Origin: DATJUF01 sp035524095
GTDB lineage: Bacteria; Desulfobacterota; Binatia; Binatales; Binataceae
Reading direction: 5' to 3'
DNA: 27,999 nt
Assembly: GCA_035524095.1 (NCBI GenBank)
Contig: DATKPK010000238.1
Span: 1-27,999, forward strand
Of the stretch, positions 25,652-27,999 are shown one piece after another (positions within the stretch are counted from its first letter, which is position 1; each line of letters starts with the position of its first letter). The notes under the pieces were generated by a model. It had not been told where the DNA came from. It worked only from the letters and a program-made list of their open reading frames with translations, and did no database searches. A program made the translations under genes and the position numbers.

Positions 25652-26152
25652 GTGGCGCAACGAATTGATCCGCAAGGCTTGGATATCAAGGAAAAGGTTG
25701 TCCATATCAACCGGGTGGCCAAAGTCGTTAAGGGCGGGCGCCGTTTCAGCTTCAGCGCCTTGGTGGTAGCGGGAGATCAGAATGGCCTCGTCGGCTTCGG
25801 CTTAGGCAAGGCTAACGAGGTTCCTGAAGCGATTCGCAAGGGTGTCGAGCGGGCCAAGAAGAGCCTGATTCGTGTCCCGTTGCTCGAAGGCACAATACCA
25901 CATCAAGTACTGGGTCATTTTGGTGCCGGCAAAGTGATTCTGCGGCCGGCTTCCGAAGGGACAGGTGTCATCGCGGCCGGCGGAGTGCGCGCAGTCGTTG
26001 AACTTGCGGGAATTCGTAACATTCTGACCAAGCGCCTTGGCTCCTCGAATCCGCATAATCTGGTCAAAGCAACGCTTGAGGCCCTCGGCGAACTGCGCAG
26101 TCGCGAAGATGTCGTCAGACTGCGTGCGGTCGAAGAGTCGCCAACAGCCTAA
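25652..26152 (+). CDS. rpsE: 30S ribosomal protein S5
   Basis: A 166-residue S5. The start is GTG at 25652 with AGAGG (25639-25643) eight bases upstream. The double-stranded-RNA-binding fold begins at KEKVVHINRVAKVVKGGRRF with the GLVGFGLGKANEVPEAIRKG loop. The C-terminal domain has the GVRAVVELAGIRNILTKRLGSSNPHN signature in shorter pieces. S5 shapes translational accuracy and mRNA entry; its spectinomycin loop (residues about 20-30) looks normal. rpmD follows closely. Confidence 0.97.
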   Translation: MAQRIDPQGLDIKEKVVHINRVAKVVKGGRRFSFSALVVAGDQNGLVGFGLGKANEVPEAIRKGVERAKKSLIRVPLLEGTIPHQVLGHFGAGKVILRPASEGTGVIAAGGVRAVVELAGIRNILTKRLGSSNPHNLVKATLEALGELRSREDVVRLRAVEESPTA

Positions 26153-26173
26153 ACCAAGCGAATGGGTACAGAC

Positions 26174-26356
26174 ATGGCTGACACGATTCGCGTTAAGTTG
26201 GTGCGTAGCCCGATTGGGACCAAGCAGCGGGTACGCCAGACGGTCAGGGGATTGGGCTTAGGCAAAGTGGGAAGCGAGCGGGTCATAAAACGATCAGCTC
26301 CGGTCGAAGGGATGTTGCGGCGGCTCAAGCATCTGGTCGCCGTTATAGAAGAATAA
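26174..26356 (+). CDS. rpmD: 50S ribosomal protein L30
   Basis: A 60-residue L30 starting MADTIRVKLVRSPIGTKQ, with the conserved QTVRGLGLGKVGSERV and a final VEGMLRRLKHLVAVIEE. The ATG at 26174 matches the family N-terminus. Another in-frame ATG at 26162 would add four residues (MGTD); neither has a convincing Shine-Dalgarno sequence, so the choice rests on family length. L30 binds the 23S/5S region. It is absent from some bacteria, so its presence is a mild lineage marker. Confidence 0.94.
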   Translation: MADTIRVKLVRSPIGTKQRVRQTVRGLGLGKVGSERVIKRSAPVEGMLRRLKHLVAVIEE

Positions 26357-26374
26357 AACCGAAATATATCTATC

Positions 26375-26833
26375 ATGAAGCTCAATGAATTAAAGCCCGC
26401 CCCAGGTTCGACTCATCGTAAGAAGCGTGTCGGGCGTGGAATCGGCTCCGGCAATGGCAAGACGGCTGGACGCGGGCATAAAGGGCGCGGCTCGCGGTCG
26501 GGTGGCAACACGCCTCCCACGTACGAAGGCGGCCAGATGCCGATCCAGCGGCGGATTCCTAAACGCGGCTTTCGGCGGCTCCAGAAAAACGAGGCCGCGC
26601 GCGAACGTTTCGCCGAGGTCAACGTTGGCCGTTTGACCGGCTTTGCGGAAGGCGAGACGATCGATCCGGCGGCCTTGGTCGATCGCGGTCTGATTCGTGC
26701 GGGGCAGAAAGTAAAGATTCTCGGCGGGGGCGAGTTGACCAGCAAGCTTATTTTGCGGGCGCACGCATTCTCCGGCAGTGCGCGAGCGCGGATCACCGCA
26801 ATGGGCGGCAGCGCAGAAGTGGTCGAGGACTAA
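26375..26833 (+). CDS. rplO: 50S ribosomal protein L15
   Basis: A 152-residue L15. The long glycine- and arginine-rich N-terminal extension that threads into 23S rRNA is typical (KKRVGRGIGSGNGKTAGRGH, about residues 17-36), followed by the globular domain with the VKILGGGELTSKLILRAHAFS signature in pieces. The ATG at 26375 follows an AT-rich 18-base spacer without a Shine-Dalgarno sequence. secY begins ten bases after its stop, the common spc-operon order. Confidence 0.97.
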   Translation: MKLNELKPAPGSTHRKKRVGRGIGSGNGKTAGRGHKGRGSRSGGNTPPTYEGGQMPIQRRIPKRGFRRLQKNEAARERFAEVNVGRLTGFAEGETIDPAALVDRGLIRAGQKVKILGGGELTSKLILRAHAFSGSARARITAMGGSAEVVED

Positions 26834-26843
26834 AAGCACCATA

Positions 26844-27999
26844 ATGCTCGAAGGAGTCTCAGGCGCGTCGCGCATACCGGAACTGCGTCGCAGGTTGTTG
26901 TTTACGGCCGCGATGCTGGCTGTCTACCGGATTGGCGTTTCGGTGCCGACGCCTGGAATCGACGGTCAGGCGCTCGCGTCGTTTTTCGATGCAGCCTCGA
27001 GCACCCTCTTCGGATATGTGAATCTATTCTCAGGTGGCGCGTTTGAGCGGTTCTCGGTGCTTGCGCTCGGGATCATGCCATATATTTCGGTCGCGATTAT
27101 TCTCGACCTTTTGAAAATTGGCTGGCCCTATCTAGACGAACTGTACAAAGAAGGCGAGGCGGGGCGGCGCAAAATCAGTCAGTACACCCGCTATGGAACC
27201 GTGGGTCTGGCGATCATCCAAGGTACAATGATCGCGTACTCGTTGGAGGGTATTCAGGCCCCGGGTGGTGGAACTGTAGTTTATCATCCGGGACCGTCGT
27301 TTATTGTGATGACCGTTATCACGGTCACCGCCGGGACTATCTTCCTGATGTGGATCGGTGAGCAGATCACTGAGCGAGGCGTCGGCAACGGTATTTCCCT
27401 CATTATCATGGCTGGTATCGTTGCGCGGCTTCCTAGTGCAATCGGAACGACCGCCCAGTTTGTCCGTGAAGGTGAGATGAGTATTTTCTTGCTCATCTTT
27501 ATTTTGTTTGTTGCGGTGGCCGTTACCGCAGGGATTGTCTATGTCGAGACCGGCCAACGGCGAATTCCAATCCAGTATGCGCGGCGGGTGGTCGGGCGGC
27601 GAGTGTACGGCGGCCAGAGTTCTCATCTTCCGCTAAAGGTAAACACCTCAGGGGTGATACCGCCGATTTTCGCATCTTCACTCTTGGTTTTCCCGGCGAC
27701 GGCGGCGACCTTTCTGCCATCGCTTAAGCCGTACGCGGCATACCTCACTCCTGGCGGCCTTCTCCACAGCATCATCTACGTCGCTCTGATCATTTTCTTT
27801 TGTTATTTCTACACGGCGGTGACCTTTAATCCGGTCGACGTTGCCGACAATTTGAAGAAAAACGGCGGATTCATCCCGGGTATCCGTCCTGGTCGATTTA
27901 CGGCTGATTATATCGACCGGGTGCTCTCGCGGATCACCTTGGGGGGCGCGATTTATGTCAGTGCCGTATGCGTTTTGCCAACCATTTTGATCCAGCGTT
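26844..27999 (+). CDS. secY: Preprotein translocase subunit SecY (3' end outside window)
   Basis: An open frame of 385 complete codons reaching the window edge without a stop; SecY is usually 430-450 residues, so most of the gene is here. The N-terminus (MLEGVSGASRIPELRRRLLF) leads into membrane span 1 (AAMLAVYRIGVSVPTPG), the plug/span 2 region (FGYVNLFSGGAFERFSVLALGIMPYISV), and later spans with GEQITERGVGNGISLIIM and ETGQRRIPIQYARR, the cytosolic loop that docks SecA and the ribosome. SecY forms the protein-conducting channel with SecE (encoded at 1123). There is no properly spaced Shine-Dalgarno sequence; coupling to rplO is likely. Confidence 0.97.
   Translation, partial: MLEGVSGASRIPELRRRLLFTAAMLAVYRIGVSVPTPGIDGQALASFFDAASSTLFGYVNLFSGGAFERFSVLALGIMPYISVAIILDLLKIGWPYLDELYKEGEAGRRKISQYTRYGTVGLAIIQGTMIAYSLEGIQAPGGGTVVYHPGPSFIVMTVITVTAGTIFLMWIGEQITERGVGNGISLIIMAGIVARLPSAIGTTAQFVREGEMSIFLLIFILFVAVAVTAGIVYVETGQRRIPIQYARRVVGRRVYGGQSSHLPLKVNTSGVIPPIFASSLLVFPATAATFLPSLKPYAAYLTPGGLLHSIIYVALIIFFCYFYTAVTFNPVDVADNLKKNGGFIPGIRPGRFTADYIDRVLSRITLGGAIYVSAVCVLPTILIQR

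Overview
This window is a bacterial information-processing supercluster, entirely on the + strand. It runs from the end of a SpoU-type RNA methyltransferase gene through five tRNA genes, rpmG, secE-nusG, rplKAJL-rpoBC, the str genes (rpsL-rpsG-fusA-tuf) and the S10/spc ribosomal-protein genes to a secY gene cut by the window edge. Gene order and sequences are those of a Gram-negative bacterium. The beta' subunit carries a long insertion inside the trigger-loop region, as in Proteobacteria-like lineages. The layout tRNA-Thr/Tyr/Gly/Thr, rpmG, tRNA-Trp, secE, nusG is common in Desulfobacterota and their relatives. My best guess, with low confidence, is an uncultured, moderately GC-rich deltaproteobacterium-like lineage (Desulfobacterota, Binatota or similar). 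The sequence alone does not settle the phylum.

Layout. 1-69: tail of the methyltransferase. 133-161: promoter-like site for the tRNA cluster. 180-608: tRNA-Thr(TGT), tRNA-Tyr(GTA), tRNA-Gly(TCC), tRNA-Thr(GGT). 703-971: rpmG and tRNA-Trp(CCA). 1123-1990: secE and nusG. 2083-12934: rplK, rplA, rplJ, rplL, rpoB, rpoC, with a terminator/attenuator-like structure between rplL and rpoB and a strong hairpin after rpoC. 13120-17361: rpsL, rpsG, fusA, tuf. 17407-20256: rpsJ, rplC, rplD, rplW, rplB. 20264-26833: rpsS, rplV, rpsC, rplP, rpmC, rpsQ, rplN, rplX, rplE, rpsN, rpsH, rplF, rplR, rpsE, rpmD, rplO. 26844-end: secY. No gap between genes exceeds 300 bases; the largest (about 250 bases, rplL-rpoB) holds the attenuator-like element.

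The genes supply the ribosome (about half of its proteins), core RNA polymerase, the elongation factors EF-Tu and EF-G, the transcription factor NusG and the SecYE translocon core. Spacing in the S10/spc part is very tight: rplC/rplD, rplD/rplW, rplP/rpmC and rplX/rplE overlap. That suggests long polycistronic transcripts with translational coupling.

I see no accessory system, mobile element, CRISPR array or foreign island. The points worth a second look lie within the housekeeping genes: (i) two interleaved 8-bp inverted repeats ending in a T-rich tract between rplL and rpoB; (ii) a four-cysteine insertion in the EF-Tu GTPase domain; (iii) a roughly 50-residue charged N-terminal extension on ribosomal protein L5; (iv) absence of a tuf gene from the tRNA-Thr/rpmG interval; (v) a promoter-like site that would give secE an almost leaderless mRNA; (vi) a low-complexity acidic insertion in RpoC.
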